Part shown: positions 1-7,405 of the stretch, in pieces
How the letters are laid out: each line of letters opens with the position of its first letter
Numbering within the stretch: position 1 is the stretch's first letter
Origin: JAWLBY01 sp041687455
Lineage (GTDB): Bacteria > Pseudomonadota > Gammaproteobacteria > Xanthomonadales > Xanthomonadaceae
Assembly: GCA_041687455.1 (NCBI GenBank)
Contig: JAWLBY010000034.1
Coordinates: 1-8,046 of the forward strand
Direction of reading: 5' to 3'
Length of the DNA: 8,046 nt
Translations under genes and position numbers: made by a program
The notes under the pieces: generated by a model
Database searches by the model: none
What the model was told of the DNA's origin: nothing
What the model saw: only the letters and a program-made list of their open reading frames with translations

Positions 1-3
1 GAC

Positions 4-24
4 GGGGTCAGTCAGAACTGCCCC
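4..24. repeat. Short imperfect hairpin at the left edge
   Basis: GGGG, a bulged T and CAGT pair with ACTG and CCCC across a four-base loop, giving eight base pairs. It lies about 200 bp beyond the pssA stop on the strand pssA is read from. No T-run follows within the window, so it is not a standard intrinsic terminator. It could be half of a larger palindromic repeat cut by the window edge. Confidence 0.35.
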
Positions 25-90
25 AAGGAGCGAACGGCTTCCCCGGAAATCGATCGGCCGTATAGCCGAATCTGATGCCAAACCCAAGGT

Positions 91-117
91 ACAAGGAGCG
101 GCTTCAGCCGCGACCGG
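91..117 (+). repeat. REP-like palindrome, core GCGGCTTCAGCCGCG
   Basis: The core at 98-112 can form a six-pair stem (GCGGCT/AGCCGC) with a two-base loop and is preceded by ACAAGGA and followed by ACCGG. The same 15-base core occurs on the minus strand at 865-879. From memory, 'TAGGAGCGGCTTCAGCCGCGACC' is a high-copy intergenic palindrome in Xanthomonadales; that assignment is knowledge, not something this window proves. It lies downstream of pssA, where it could stabilise the 3' end of the mRNA. Confidence 0.65.
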
Positions 118-225
118 AACGCACGGTCCGCCGAGAACGTTGGTCGGACCGCGATGGTCGAGCCCGCCGCTTTCTTGTGCTGACGGCTCCCGCTCTGGTC
201 GCCGTGCGCTCGCGCGTGATCCGCC

Positions 226-846
226 CTACAGCTTCGGTATCCGCAATGTTCGGCTGATCATCAGCGAGCCGGACAGCGCCCACAGCAGCACCAGTGGATG
301 CAGTTGCCACGGGCCGAGTTGCCAGACCCCGAACCACAGCGCGTCACCGATCGCGCCGAGCCAGACCGCGACGCCGAGCAGCACGACCAGTAGCACACTG
401 GTCGGGATCGGCGTGCCTTCGAAATACTCGACCTTGCCGGTCGCCGCCGACATCGTCTCGGCGCTGACGTTGTAGCGCGCCAGCCGGCTGACGCCGCAGC
501 AGACGAAGTAGACCAGCACCAGCACGTCCCAGCCGCCACGCATGCCGGCCGCGAACGCGAACGCCGCCGGCGCCACACCGAACGAGATCACGTCGGCCAG
601 CGAATCGAGTTCACGGCCGAGCGGCGATTGCTGGTGCCGCCAGCGAGCGATCCGGCCATCGAGCACGTCGAACAACAGCGCAAGCGGGATCAGCAGCGCG
701 GCGAGCAGCAACGGCCGTGGGCTGCCGGACTCGAGTGCGCTCATCGACGCGAGCACGGCCGCGCTGCCGCAGGCGGCGTTGCCCAGCGTGAACCAGTCGG
801 CCAGATGGAAGTCGCGGATCAGCGAGAAATGGCGCGGTCGATTCAT
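226..846 (-). CDS. pssA: CDP-diacylglycerol--serine O-phosphatidyltransferase (type II PS synthase)
   Basis: This 206-residue integral membrane enzyme is expected to transfer a phosphatidyl group from CDP-diacylglycerol to L-serine, the first step toward phosphatidylethanolamine. The CDP-alcohol phosphotransferase signature DG-x2-AR-x8-G-x3-D-x3-D is perfect: D63, G64, A67, R68, G77, D81 and D85. The type II serine-specific flavour is suggested by RLARYNV (121-127) and FEGTPIPTS (142-150). Hydrophobic segments lie near residues 18-36, 46-61, 87-100, 105-120, 149-167 and 184-197. The frame is open far upstream, so length does not fix the start. I chose the ATG at 846 because MNRPRHFSLIRDFHLADWFTLGN resembles the N-terminus of relatives as I recall them. 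The ribosome site is weak, and a REP-like palindrome sits just upstream. It is probably the last gene of the minus-strand unit, 35 bp after the peptidase. A closely related CDP-alcohol transferase with another acceptor cannot be excluded. Confidence 0.88.
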   Translation of the reverse strand: MNRPRHFSLIRDFHLADWFTLGNAACGSAAVLASMSALESGSPRPLLLAALLIPLALLFDVLDGRIARWRHQQSPLGRELDSLADVISFGVAPAAFAFAAGMRGGWDVLVLVYFVCCGVSRLARYNVSAETMSAATGKVEYFEGTPIPTSVLLVVLLGVAVWLGAIGDALWFGVWQLGPWQLHPLVLLWALSGSLMISRTLRIPKL

Positions 847-863
847 GGCCCGATGATGCCGAA

Positions 864-890
864 GCGCGGCTGAAGCCGCCGCTACAGCGG
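864..890 (-). repeat. REP-like palindrome between the peptidase gene and pssA
   Basis: Read on the minus strand this is CCGCTGTAGCGG followed by CGGCTTCAGCCGCGC. The 15-base core (865-879) matches the copy at 98-112, and a second small stem, CCGCT/AGCGG (879-883/886-890), adjoins it. The element includes the TAG stop of the peptidase gene (882-884) and ends about 18 bases before the pssA start codon. It occupies nearly the whole 35-bp gap. It may pause translation or transcription or protect the upstream mRNA, and so could uncouple pssA from the peptidase gene; that role is inference. Confidence 0.6.
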
Positions 891-3128
891 CTGACGCTCC
901 GCCTCGGCGGCGAGGCAACGGCGGAAGAAGTCCTCGCTGATCCGATACCGATGCAGCAGATCCTTGCCCTGCAGGCCGTGCTTGGCGCCCGGATAGGTCA
1001 TCAGCTCGAACGGCAGCGCGCGCTTCTGCAGTGCGCTCATCAACTGGGTCGAATGCGAGAACAGCACGTTGTCGTCGGCCATGCCGTGGATCAGCAGCAG
1101 CTTCGAGCGCAGGCCATCGAGATGGCTCAGCACGTTCGCAGCACGGTAGCCGTCGACGTTGCGGGCCGGGTGGTCCATGTAGCGCTCGGTGTAGTGGGTG
1201 TCGTACAGCGCCCAGTCGACCACCGGCGCGCCGGCGATGCCGCAGGCATAGGCATCGGACGCCTGCGCCAGCAGCATCAGCGTCATGTAGCCGCCGTTCG
1301 ACCAGCCGTGGACGCCGATCCGATCGCCGTCGACCCACGGCTGCGCGCGCAGCCATTCGACGCCGAGCCGCTGGTCCTCGATCTCGACGGTGGCCTGGCG
1401 CCGGAACAGCGCACGGCCGAATGCGACCCCGCGCCGCGGCGTGCCGCGGTTGTCGAGCGAGAACACGACGTAGCCCTGCTGCGCCAGGTACTGGTTGAAC
1501 CAGGCGTCGGCGCGGCCCGACCACGCGCGGGTCACGGTCTGCGCGGCCGGGCCACCGTAGATCCAGACCACCACCGGGTAGCGCCTGGCCGGATCGAAGC
1601 CGGCCGGCTTGATCAGGCTGTAATGCAGCGCCTGGCCATCGCTGGCTTCGAGCTCGCCGAACTCGATCGGCTGGTGCGCGCCGCGATGGCGGTGGTACGG
1701 ATGCGCCGCATCATCGATGTCGTTCTGCACCAGCGTCGCGAGTCGGCGGCCCGAGGCGTCGAACAGTTCGGTCTGCGGCGGCGTGGTCGGGTTCGACCAC
1801 AGGTCGACGAACACGCGACCGTTCTTCGCGAAGCTCGCATCGTGCCATCCGGCCTCGGAAGTGACCCGGCGCAGCTCGCCGCCATCGAGCGGCACCGCGT
1901 AGACATGCCGTTCGAGCGGAGAATCGCGCGTGCCGCTGACATAGGCGACGCCGCGCTCCTCGTCGACCGCGAGCAGCGTTTCGATCATCCAGCCGCCGCT
2001 GGTCAACTGCCGCCGCAGCGTGCCGTCGAGGCCGTACAGGTACAGGTGCTGGAAGCCGTCGCGTTCGGACGCCCACAGGAACGCATCGTCGTGCTCGAGA
2101 AAGTGCAGCGCATCGTGCAGCTCGACCCAGCTCGCGCTGCGTTCGGTCAGCAACGTGCGCTGCGCGCCGCCGTCGCGCTCGACCAGTACCAGTTCGAGCT
2201 GTCGCTGATCGCGCCTCTGGCGCTGATAGGTCAACTGCTGCGGATTGCGCCAGTCGACCCGGGCCAGATAGATGTCGCTGTCGTCGCCGAGCTCGACCCA
2301 GCGGATCGGCGTCGCGCCGTCTGCCGTGTTGCCGAGTTCGACGATGCCGAGCTGCAGGCGGACGTTCGGCTCGCCGGCGGCCGGGTAGCGCTGTTCGATC
2401 ACATCGGTGCGCTCGGCATGGATCTCGAACCGGCGCGCGATCGGCACCGGCGATTCGTCGATCCGGATGAACGCGACTGCCGAGTCGTCGGGCGCCCACC
2501 AGTAGCCGGTGTGGCGGCCCATTTCCTCGTCGGCGACGAATTCGGCGACGCCGTTGCCGATCGTCTCGGAGCCATCGAAGGTGAGCCGCCGTTCGCGGCC
2601 ATCGGCGAGGTCGACCAGCCACAGGTCACGGCCGCGAATGAAACTTGCGTAGCGCCCGCGCGGCGACAGCTTCGGGTCGGTGGCGAAACCGCCGCCCGCG
2701 GTCAGCGGTCGCGCCTGGCCGCTGTCGAGCTCGAACAGATGCAGTTCGCCGCCGAGCGGAAACAGCAGCCGGCGACCGTCGGCCGACCACTGGTAGTCGA
2801 CGATGCCGGACAGCGCCGCGATCCGCTGCCGTTCACGCCGCGCGCGTTCCTCGTCGGACAGCAGCTCGCCACCGGGCTGCAGCAGGTCGGCATCGACCAG
2901 CCGGCGCGTCGTTCCGGTCTCGATCTCGTAGCTCCACAAATCGAGCCGGTTGCGGTCCTCGGGCCGGCCACGCAGGAAGCCGACCCGCGCACCGTCCGGC
3001 GAGATCTTCGGTTGGGTCAGGGTCGGTCCGGACAGGCCGGTGTCACCGGTGATTGCCTCGAGGGTCAGGCGTTCGGCGTGCAGGGCAGGGGACAGGCTCA
3101 TTGCGATCATCAGCAGAAACAGGCGCAT
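882..3128 (-). CDS. Dipeptidyl peptidase IV, S9B family, secreted
   Basis: This 748-residue prolyl peptidase should remove X-Pro or X-Ala dipeptides from peptide N-termini in the periplasm or outside the cell. Residues 1-18 form a signal peptide ending ALHA. An eight-bladed propeller domain (about 20-490) carries the paired glutamates E201-E202 in VADEEMGRHTGYWW, which anchor the substrate amino group in this family. The alpha/beta hydrolase domain follows, with oxyanion Tyr524 in IYGGP and the triad Ser610 (HGWSNGG), Asp685 (HGMADDN) and His717 (GAKHG). The Asp-His spacing of 32 equals that in human DPP4, and the length is normal for the family. Translation starts 4 bp after the cytochrome gene's stop. 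The only ribosome-site candidate, GGTGA, overlaps that stop, which suggests translational coupling. All catalytic residues are present. An acylaminoacyl or other S9 peptidase is less likely because of the glutamate pair. Confidence 0.93.
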   Translation of the reverse strand: MRLFLLMIAMSLSPALHAERLTLEAITGDTGLSGPTLTQPKISPDGARVGFLRGRPEDRNRLDLWSYEIETGTTRRLVDADLLQPGGELLSDEERARRERQRIAALSGIVDYQWSADGRRLLFPLGGELHLFELDSGQARPLTAGGGFATDPKLSPRGRYASFIRGRDLWLVDLADGRERRLTFDGSETIGNGVAEFVADEEMGRHTGYWWAPDDSAVAFIRIDESPVPIARRFEIHAERTDVIEQRYPAAGEPNVRLQLGIVELGNTADGATPIRWVELGDDSDIYLARVDWRNPQQLTYQRQRRDQRQLELVLVERDGGAQRTLLTERSASWVELHDALHFLEHDDAFLWASERDGFQHLYLYGLDGTLRRQLTSGGWMIETLLAVDEERGVAYVSGTRDSPLERHVYAVPLDGGELRRVTSEAGWHDASFAKNGRVFVDLWSNPTTPPQTELFDASGRRLATLVQNDIDDAAHPYHRHRGAHQPIEFGELEASDGQALHYSLIKPAGFDPARRYPVVVWIYGGPAAQTVTRAWSGRADAWFNQYLAQQGYVVFSLDNRGTPRRGVAFGRALFRRQATVEIEDQRLGVEWLRAQPWVDGDRIGVHGWSNGGYMTLMLLAQASDAYACGIAGAPVVDWALYDTHYTERYMDHPARNVDGYRAANVLSHLDGLRSKLLLIHGMADDNVLFSHSTQLMSALQKRALPFELMTYPGAKHGLQGKDLLHRYRISEDFFRRCLAAEAERQPL

Positions 3129-3132
3129 GCGG

Positions 3133-4011
3133 TCACCGCCCGGCCGGCGGCAGGGTCTGGAAGTACTGCCACAGTGCGGACAGCTCGGTATCGGTCATTC
3201 GTCCGACCGCCTTCCACGGCATGAACGGATCGATCGCGCTGCCGTCCGGGCGCAGACCCTCGCGCATTGCGCGGATGAAATCGGCTTCGTTCCAGCCGTC
3301 CATCGCCGCGCCGGGGCGCAGGTCGGCGCCGCGCGGTGCCGACGGCGGACCGACCTGGAGGCCGGCGAAATCGTCGCCGTGGCAGCCGGTACAGACCTGC
3401 GCCAGATAGAACCCGTACTGCGGTGTCGCGGCGATCGCCGGCGCGCTGCGAACCCGCGCGCCGTGGTCGATCGACTGGGCCGGCAGCAGCGGAAACAGGC
3501 CGAGCAGATGCAGCAGCCGGCCGAGCGGGCGGATCTCGATCGGCTCCGGTAGCGCCGCGATCGGCGGCAGCGTCAGCATGTAGCCGGCCAGCAGCGCGGT
3601 ATCGTGATCGGACAGCTCGGCGAAATCGCCCGACGGCATGAACACCAGCGGTGTGCCATCGTGGCGGACTGCATGGCGGACCGCACGGCCCAGCGCGTCG
3701 GCGTCGTAACGATCGGCCAGCCCGGCCGGCGTCAGGTTCGGCGCGCTGACGCGGATCACCGGGCCGGCATCGAACACCAGCAGACCTTCGCCGCGTTCGC
3801 CGTGGCAGTCGGCGCAGCCGCGGGTCAGGTAAAGATGCTTGCCGTCGCGGGCGATCTGATCGGCGGAGAGTACCGGCAGCGGCGCGTCTTCGATCGCGTA
3901 GACGACGCGCAGGTCGCGTTCGGTCTTCCACCAGCCGAGCGCGAACAGTCCGCCGAGCAGCAGCAGCCCGGCCAACGCGATCCGCCCCCCAACACGCAGC
4001 ATCGATTTCAT
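3133..4011 (-). CDS. Membrane-anchored diheme cytochrome c
   Basis: This 292-residue electron-transfer protein has two cytochrome c domains facing the periplasm. Residues 9-27 (GRIALAGLLLLGGLFALGW) form an uncleaved anchor or signal helix. Haem sites are CADCH (66-70) and CTGCH (207-211). Likely distal ligands are Met125 (VFMPSGDFAELSD) and Met264 (PFMPWKAVGRMTD), each placed as in class I c-type domains, so both haems are probably His/Met. A region near 161-176 (RPLGRLLHLLGLFPLL) links the domains. The open frame extends upstream, but the ATG at 4011 has GGAGG five bases before it, and the predicted anchor begins there. It starts 40 bp after dctP and ends 4 bp before the peptidase gene. Similar diheme proteins serve as subunits of membrane dehydrogenases or as shuttles to terminal oxidases. 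No dehydrogenase is in view, so its electron donor is unknown. Confidence 0.88.
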   Translation of the reverse strand: MKSMLRVGGRIALAGLLLLGGLFALGWWKTERDLRVVYAIEDAPLPVLSADQIARDGKHLYLTRGCADCHGERGEGLLVFDAGPVIRVSAPNLTPAGLADRYDADALGRAVRHAVRHDGTPLVFMPSGDFAELSDHDTALLAGYMLTLPPIAALPEPIEIRPLGRLLHLLGLFPLLPAQSIDHGARVRSAPAIAATPQYGFYLAQVCTGCHGDDFAGLQVGPPSAPRGADLRPGAAMDGWNEADFIRAMREGLRPDGSAIDPFMPWKAVGRMTDTELSALWQYFQTLPPAGR

Positions 4012-4022
4012 CCCGCCCTCCG
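4012..4022 (-). promoter_or_regulatory. Ribosome binding site of the cytochrome c gene
   Basis: On the minus strand, GGAGG (4021-4017) stands five bases before the ATG at 4011. It selects this start over the more upstream positions left open by the long frame and over the ATG three codons downstream. Confidence 0.7.
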
Positions 4023-4051
4023 TTGGGATCGCAGCCGATCCGTGAATGTGC

Positions 4052-5161
4052 TCATTGCCCGCGCGTTGCGTAGAACGCCACTTCCGACACCCGGTGCCAG
4101 GCGCCGACCCGCTCGCGGTAACCGCGCAGCGAATCGTAGACGCGACGCGCGAACGGATCACGCGCGGCGATCTCGTCGAGCACCTGCTCGGTGGCCTGTC
4201 GCAGTGCCGCAAGCACGTCGTCCGGCAGCGGCCGGAACTGTACGCCGTGCTCGTCGATCAACTGCGCCATCGCCTGCTGGTTGCGCGCGGTGTATTCGGC
4301 CAGCATCGAATCGTTGACCGCCCGGCAGCAGGCGTCGACGATTGCCTTGAGGTCGTCCGGCAGTGCGTCGAACGCGGCCTGGTTGATCATGCATTCGAGC
4401 GTCGGGCCCGGTTCCTGCCAGCCCGGCGTGTAGCAGTACTTCGCGACCCGGTGCAGGCCGAACGCGAGATCGTTGTACGGGCCGACCCATTCGGCGGCGT
4501 CGATCGCGCCCGACTGCAGTGCCGTGAACAGTTCGCCGCCCGGCAGGTTGACCGGCGTCGCGCCGACCCGCGCGATCACTTCGCCGCCAAGCCCGGGGAT
4601 GCGCATCTTCAGGCCGGCGAGATCCTGCAACGAGTTGATCTCGCGGTTGAACCAGCCGGCGGTCTGCACACCGGTGTTGCCGGCCGGGAACGGCACCAGG
4701 CCGAACGGCGCATACAGCTCGCGCCACAGTTCGAGGCCGCCACCGTAGTACAGCCAGCCGTTCATCTCCTGCGCGTTCAGACCGAACGGAACCGCGCAGA
4801 AGAACGGCGCGGCTTCCGCCTTGCCCTTCCAGTAATAGGCTGCGCCGTGGCCCATTTCGGCGGTGCCGCGGCTGACCGCATCGAACACCTCGAACGGCGG
4901 CACCAGTTCGCCGGCACCGTAGACGCGCACCTGCAGTCGGCCGCCGCTGGCCGCGGTGATCATCTCGGCCAGCCGCGCCGCGCCGGTGCCGAGCCCGGGG
5001 AAGTTGGCCGGCCAGGTGGTGACCATCTTCCATCGGCGGACGGTGCTGTCGCTGCTGCCGGTCGCCGCGCCGGTCGGTGCCTGACCATTGCCGCCGCAGC
5101 CGGCCAGACCGGCGCCGATCGCTGCCAGGCCTGCTGCGCCGATCAGTTCGCGTCGTTTCAT
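4052..5161 (-). CDS. dctP: TRAP transporter solute-binding lipoprotein, DctP/TakP-like
   Basis: This 369-residue periplasmic binding protein should capture an organic acid for a TRAP transporter. The N-terminus MKRRELIG...GLAGC has a lipobox with lipidation at Cys22. The twin arginines at 3-4 raise the possibility of Tat export. The mature domain begins near VRRWKMVTTWPANFPG (41-56). Family landmarks include GELVPPFEVFDAV (84-96), GNTGVQ (161-166), LKMR with the carboxylate-binding Arg187, and DAAEWVGPYND (221-231). From memory these align closely, with identical spacing from Gln166 to Arg187, to Rhodobacter TakP, which binds 2-keto acids with sodium; Gln166 and Glu224-Trp225 would be the equivalent metal/ligand residues. 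The ATG at 5161 was chosen for its GGAGG six bases upstream and for the signal sequence. It is the first gene of the minus-strand unit. No DctQ or DctM membrane subunit is encoded here, so it is an orphan in this window. Confidence 0.9.
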   Translation of the reverse strand: MKRRELIGAAGLAAIGAGLAGCGGNGQAPTGAATGSSDSTVRRWKMVTTWPANFPGLGTGAARLAEMITAASGGRLQVRVYGAGELVPPFEVFDAVSRGTAEMGHGAAYYWKGKAEAAPFFCAVPFGLNAQEMNGWLYYGGGLELWRELYAPFGLVPFPAGNTGVQTAGWFNREINSLQDLAGLKMRIPGLGGEVIARVGATPVNLPGGELFTALQSGAIDAAEWVGPYNDLAFGLHRVAKYCYTPGWQEPGPTLECMINQAAFDALPDDLKAIVDACCRAVNDSMLAEYTARNQQAMAQLIDEHGVQFRPLPDDVLAALRQATEQVLDEIAARDPFARRVYDSLRGYRERVGAWHRVSEVAFYATRGQ

Positions 5162-5173
5162 TCCGCCCCTCCG
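5162..5173 (-). promoter_or_regulatory. Ribosome binding site of dctP
   Basis: On the minus strand, GGAGG (5172-5168) stands six bases before the ATG at 5161. This fixes the start although the frame stays open to about 5272. Confidence 0.7.
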
Positions 5174-5202
5174 ATCATCCGAGCCCGTCATCCGGGCCCG
5201 GC

Positions 5203-5208
5203 AGTGTA
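5203..5208 (-). promoter_or_regulatory. Possible -10 box for the dctP unit
   Basis: The minus-strand hexamer TACACT matches the sigma-70 -10 consensus at four of six positions and would give a leader of about 35 bases. No good -35 box is at the right distance, so the assignment is tentative. Confidence 0.22.
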
Positions 5209-5258
5209 GTGCGCGACGTCGCCGCTCGCAGCCGCTGCCCGGGTCGGCGCTGCCGCAA

Positions 5259-5275
5259 CGAAAATTTCGCAATTG
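5259..5275. promoter_or_regulatory. AT-rich palindromic island in the divergent intergenic region
   Basis: The palindrome CGAAAATTTCG (5259-5269) is followed at once by CAATTG (5270-5275) in otherwise very GC-rich DNA between two divergent start codons (5161 and 5374). Its position and symmetry suit a dimeric regulator or an easily melted upstream element. No regulator gene is visible nearby, and the site matches no operator I can name. Confidence 0.3.
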
Positions 5276-5327
5276 TCGAGGCTGGCTGAACGCCGGTCGG
5301 GCCGCGTGCGCCGACGGCCCCGGCCGG

Positions 5328-5336
5328 TGCTAGCAT
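5328..5336 (+). promoter_or_regulatory. Possible extended -10 promoter of the kinase gene
   Basis: TGC-TAGCAT has the extended -10 TGn motif followed by a hexamer matching TATAAT at four positions. It would start transcription near 5343, leaving about 30 bases of leader before the GTG at 5374. There is no recognisable -35 box, which extended -10 promoters can tolerate. Confidence 0.35.
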
Positions 5337-5373
5337 CGATGAACCCATTCTGTACACCGCGGAGCGTCGCTGC

Positions 5374-7386
5374 GTGAAAACCCATCTAGGCCACTACGAA
5401 ATCGTCGAGGAGCTGGGCCGCGGCGGCATGGGCGTCGTCTACAAGGGCTTCGAGCCGGCCTTGTCGCGCTTCGTCGCGATCAAGGAGCTGTCGCCGTCGC
5501 TGGCGCACGATGCCAACCTGGTCGAGCGTTTCCTGCGCGAAGCGCGCTCGATGGCGGCGTTGAACGACCCGCACATCATCCAGATCTATTTCATCGGCAC
5601 CGACGAGGCGACCGGCCAGCCGTTCTTCGCGATGGAATTCGTCGAGGGCGATTCACTGTCCGGTGTGCTGAAGCGCGACGGCAAGCTCAGCGTCGAGAAC
5701 TCGCTGAAGGTGCTGCACCAGACCGCGCAGGGCCTCGCGACCGCGCACGACAAGGGCGTGATCCACCGCGACATCAAGCCCGGCAACCTGATGATCACGT
5801 CGCGCGGCAACGTCAAGATCGCCGACTTCGGCATCGCGCTGGCGACCCAGGATTTCTCCAAGAAGCTGACCTCGACCGGCGAGTTCGTCGGCACGCCGGG
5901 TTATCTGTCGCCGGAAGTCTGCACCGGCAAGACGGTCGACCGCCGCTCCGACATCTTCTCGCTCGGCATCGTGCTGTACGAGATGCTGTCCGGCGAGAGC
6001 CCGTTCCACGACGAATCGCCGCTCGGGCTGATGCTCGAAGTGGTCAAGGCCGAGATTCCGGACATCCGGCAGATCAACAGCGAGGTCGACGCCGACACCG
6101 CAGCGATCCTGACCCGGATGCTCGCGAAGGACCCGGCCGATCGCTTCCAGAGCTGCCACGAGCTGGCCGCGGCGCTGGAGAAGCATGCACTGGTCGCGAA
6201 GGGCGGCACGATCAGGCTCGCAATCGCGAAGCCGGCGCCAAACGACGCGACGCTGGTCGGCGCGCCGACCCCGGGCTCGCAGCCGCTGCGTGCGGCCACC
6301 CCGCCGCCGGTGGTCGGCCGCACCGGCTCGGCGTCGGCCCCGGTCGCACCGCCGACGCCGCCGCCGTCTGCGCCGGAGGCAGCGCGCATGCCGTCGCCGC
6401 CGCCGAACGCCCCGGCCGCGCGTCGCGGCGGCGCCGGCAAGGCGATCGCGATCGCCGCCGTGCTGCTGGTGCTGGTCGGTGTCGCGGTCGCATTCGGCGG
6501 CCGCGACCTGCTCCGCGGCGTTCGCGAAGGCGTCGCCGATGCCCGCAGCGCCACGGCCGACCGCGGTACGAGTGACTCGACGGTTACCGCTAGCGAGGCA
6601 GCTACCACGTCGACCACCGCGCAACCCGCCACGCCGGCAGCCACGACCGGCGACGTGCTCGCGGCCGCCGCGATGATGCCGACATCGACCGCCGATGCCG
6701 CGGTCGCGGCCCCCGCTGGCGTGCAGGCGGCCGAACCGCTCGAGCGCTCCGCAACAGCGGCAGTCGAACCGACTTCCAACGACGAATCGGCGCTGTCGGC
6801 CACGGTGGCTGCCGCCGAGCCGGCGCATGACGCAGACGGCGCGGTGTTCGCCAGCCACGACGCCGAACCGGCCCGGCCGCTGAAGGCGCTGCGCGAAGCG
6901 CGCCAGAGCGTCGCCAGCGTCGCGCCGCCGCGGCCGGCGGCCGAAAAACCGGCCGCGCTGCCGCCGCGGATCGCGGTGGTTGCGCTCGGCGACCCGGCGC
7001 TGGCGTCGCCGGTCCGGGCGACGATCGAACAGCGTCTCGCCGCGGCTGGCCACGACGTCGTCGATGCCAGCCTGTTCGTCGATTCGCGCGACGACCTGCC
7101 GCGGGTGTTCGCAGCGCTGCAACGCGAAGCCACGGTCGCGGTGGTCATCCGCACCGAGCACCTCGGGCAGCGCGAGCTGAATTTCTACGGCCGCAGCGAA
7201 ACCCAGTACTCGGCCAACCTGATCGTCCGCGCCTATCGGATCGACGGCCGCCAGCCGCTTGGCCCGGGCTTCACCGAGCAGGTCGAATTCACCGGCCTCA
7301 ACGCACGCGACAACGCCGGACTCGCGCTCGAGAAACATCTCGACCGCGTGCTCGGCGAGCTGTCGCCGTACCGGCGGCGCGGCTGA
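5374..7386 (+). CDS. Transmembrane Hanks-type serine/threonine protein kinase
   Basis: This 670-residue protein has a cytoplasmic kinase domain at 8-270, a single helix at 357-375 and an outer C-terminal part. The catalytic set is complete: glycine loop GRGGMGVV (15-22), Lys37 in VAIK, Glu56 in helix C, HRDIKPGN (131-138, base Asp133), DFG (151-153) and GTPGYLSPE (173-181). Thr166, Thr168 and Thr174 in the activation loop are candidate autophosphorylation sites. A Pro/Ala-rich linker (about 285-350) precedes the helix, and a long Ala/Thr-rich, low-complexity stalk (about 395-530) follows it. Residues 531-665 look like a folded alpha/beta domain (PRIAVVALGD..., VAVVIRTEHLG..., ANLIVRAYRIDGR...). 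No PASTA repeats are present. The start is GTG, with GGAG nine bases upstream. It is divergent from dctP, so regulation may be shared, but no substrate can be named. The kinase call is firm; the outer domain is not identified. Confidence 0.93.
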   Translation: MKTHLGHYEIVEELGRGGMGVVYKGFEPALSRFVAIKELSPSLAHDANLVERFLREARSMAALNDPHIIQIYFIGTDEATGQPFFAMEFVEGDSLSGVLKRDGKLSVENSLKVLHQTAQGLATAHDKGVIHRDIKPGNLMITSRGNVKIADFGIALATQDFSKKLTSTGEFVGTPGYLSPEVCTGKTVDRRSDIFSLGIVLYEMLSGESPFHDESPLGLMLEVVKAEIPDIRQINSEVDADTAAILTRMLAKDPADRFQSCHELAAALEKHALVAKGGTIRLAIAKPAPNDATLVGAPTPGSQPLRAATPPPVVGRTGSASAPVAPPTPPPSAPEAARMPSPPPNAPAARRGGAGKAIAIAAVLLVLVGVAVAFGGRDLLRGVREGVADARSATADRGTSDSTVTASEAATTSTTAQPATPAATTGDVLAAAAMMPTSTADAAVAAPAGVQAAEPLERSATAAVEPTSNDESALSATVAAAEPAHDADGAVFASHDAEPARPLKALREARQSVASVAPPRPAAEKPAALPPRIAVVALGDPALASPVRATIEQRLAAAGHDVVDASLFVDSRDDLPRVFAALQREATVAVVIRTEHLGQRELNFYGRSETQYSANLIVRAYRIDGRQPLGPGFTEQVEFTGLNARDNAGLALEKHLDRVLGELSPYRRRG

Positions 7387-7405
7387 CGCGTTCCCCGACG
7401 TTTGC

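Noticed and set aside
75..475. Small open frames at the left end on both strands
   Set aside because: They overlap the 3' end of pssA or the REP-like palindrome, are rich in Arg/Ser, and lack ribosome sites and homology that I can recognise.
1291..1313. GWSNGG instead of GWSYGG around the DPP IV nucleophile
   Set aside because: I first read it as a substitution near the active site. As I recall, Asn here is common in bacterial S9B enzymes, and the catalytic Ser610 is intact.
847..1524. N-terminal extension of pssA within the 226-1524 frame
   Set aside because: The extra part is antisense to the peptidase's catalytic domain and is Arg/Ala-rich. The membrane enzyme is complete from the ATG at 846.
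951..3224. 757-codon open frame on the plus strand opposite the peptidase gene
   Set aside because: It lies antisense to a clear DPP IV with a full triad. Long antisense frames are expected in GC-rich genes, and its Arg/Ala/Gln/Val-rich translation shows no motif.
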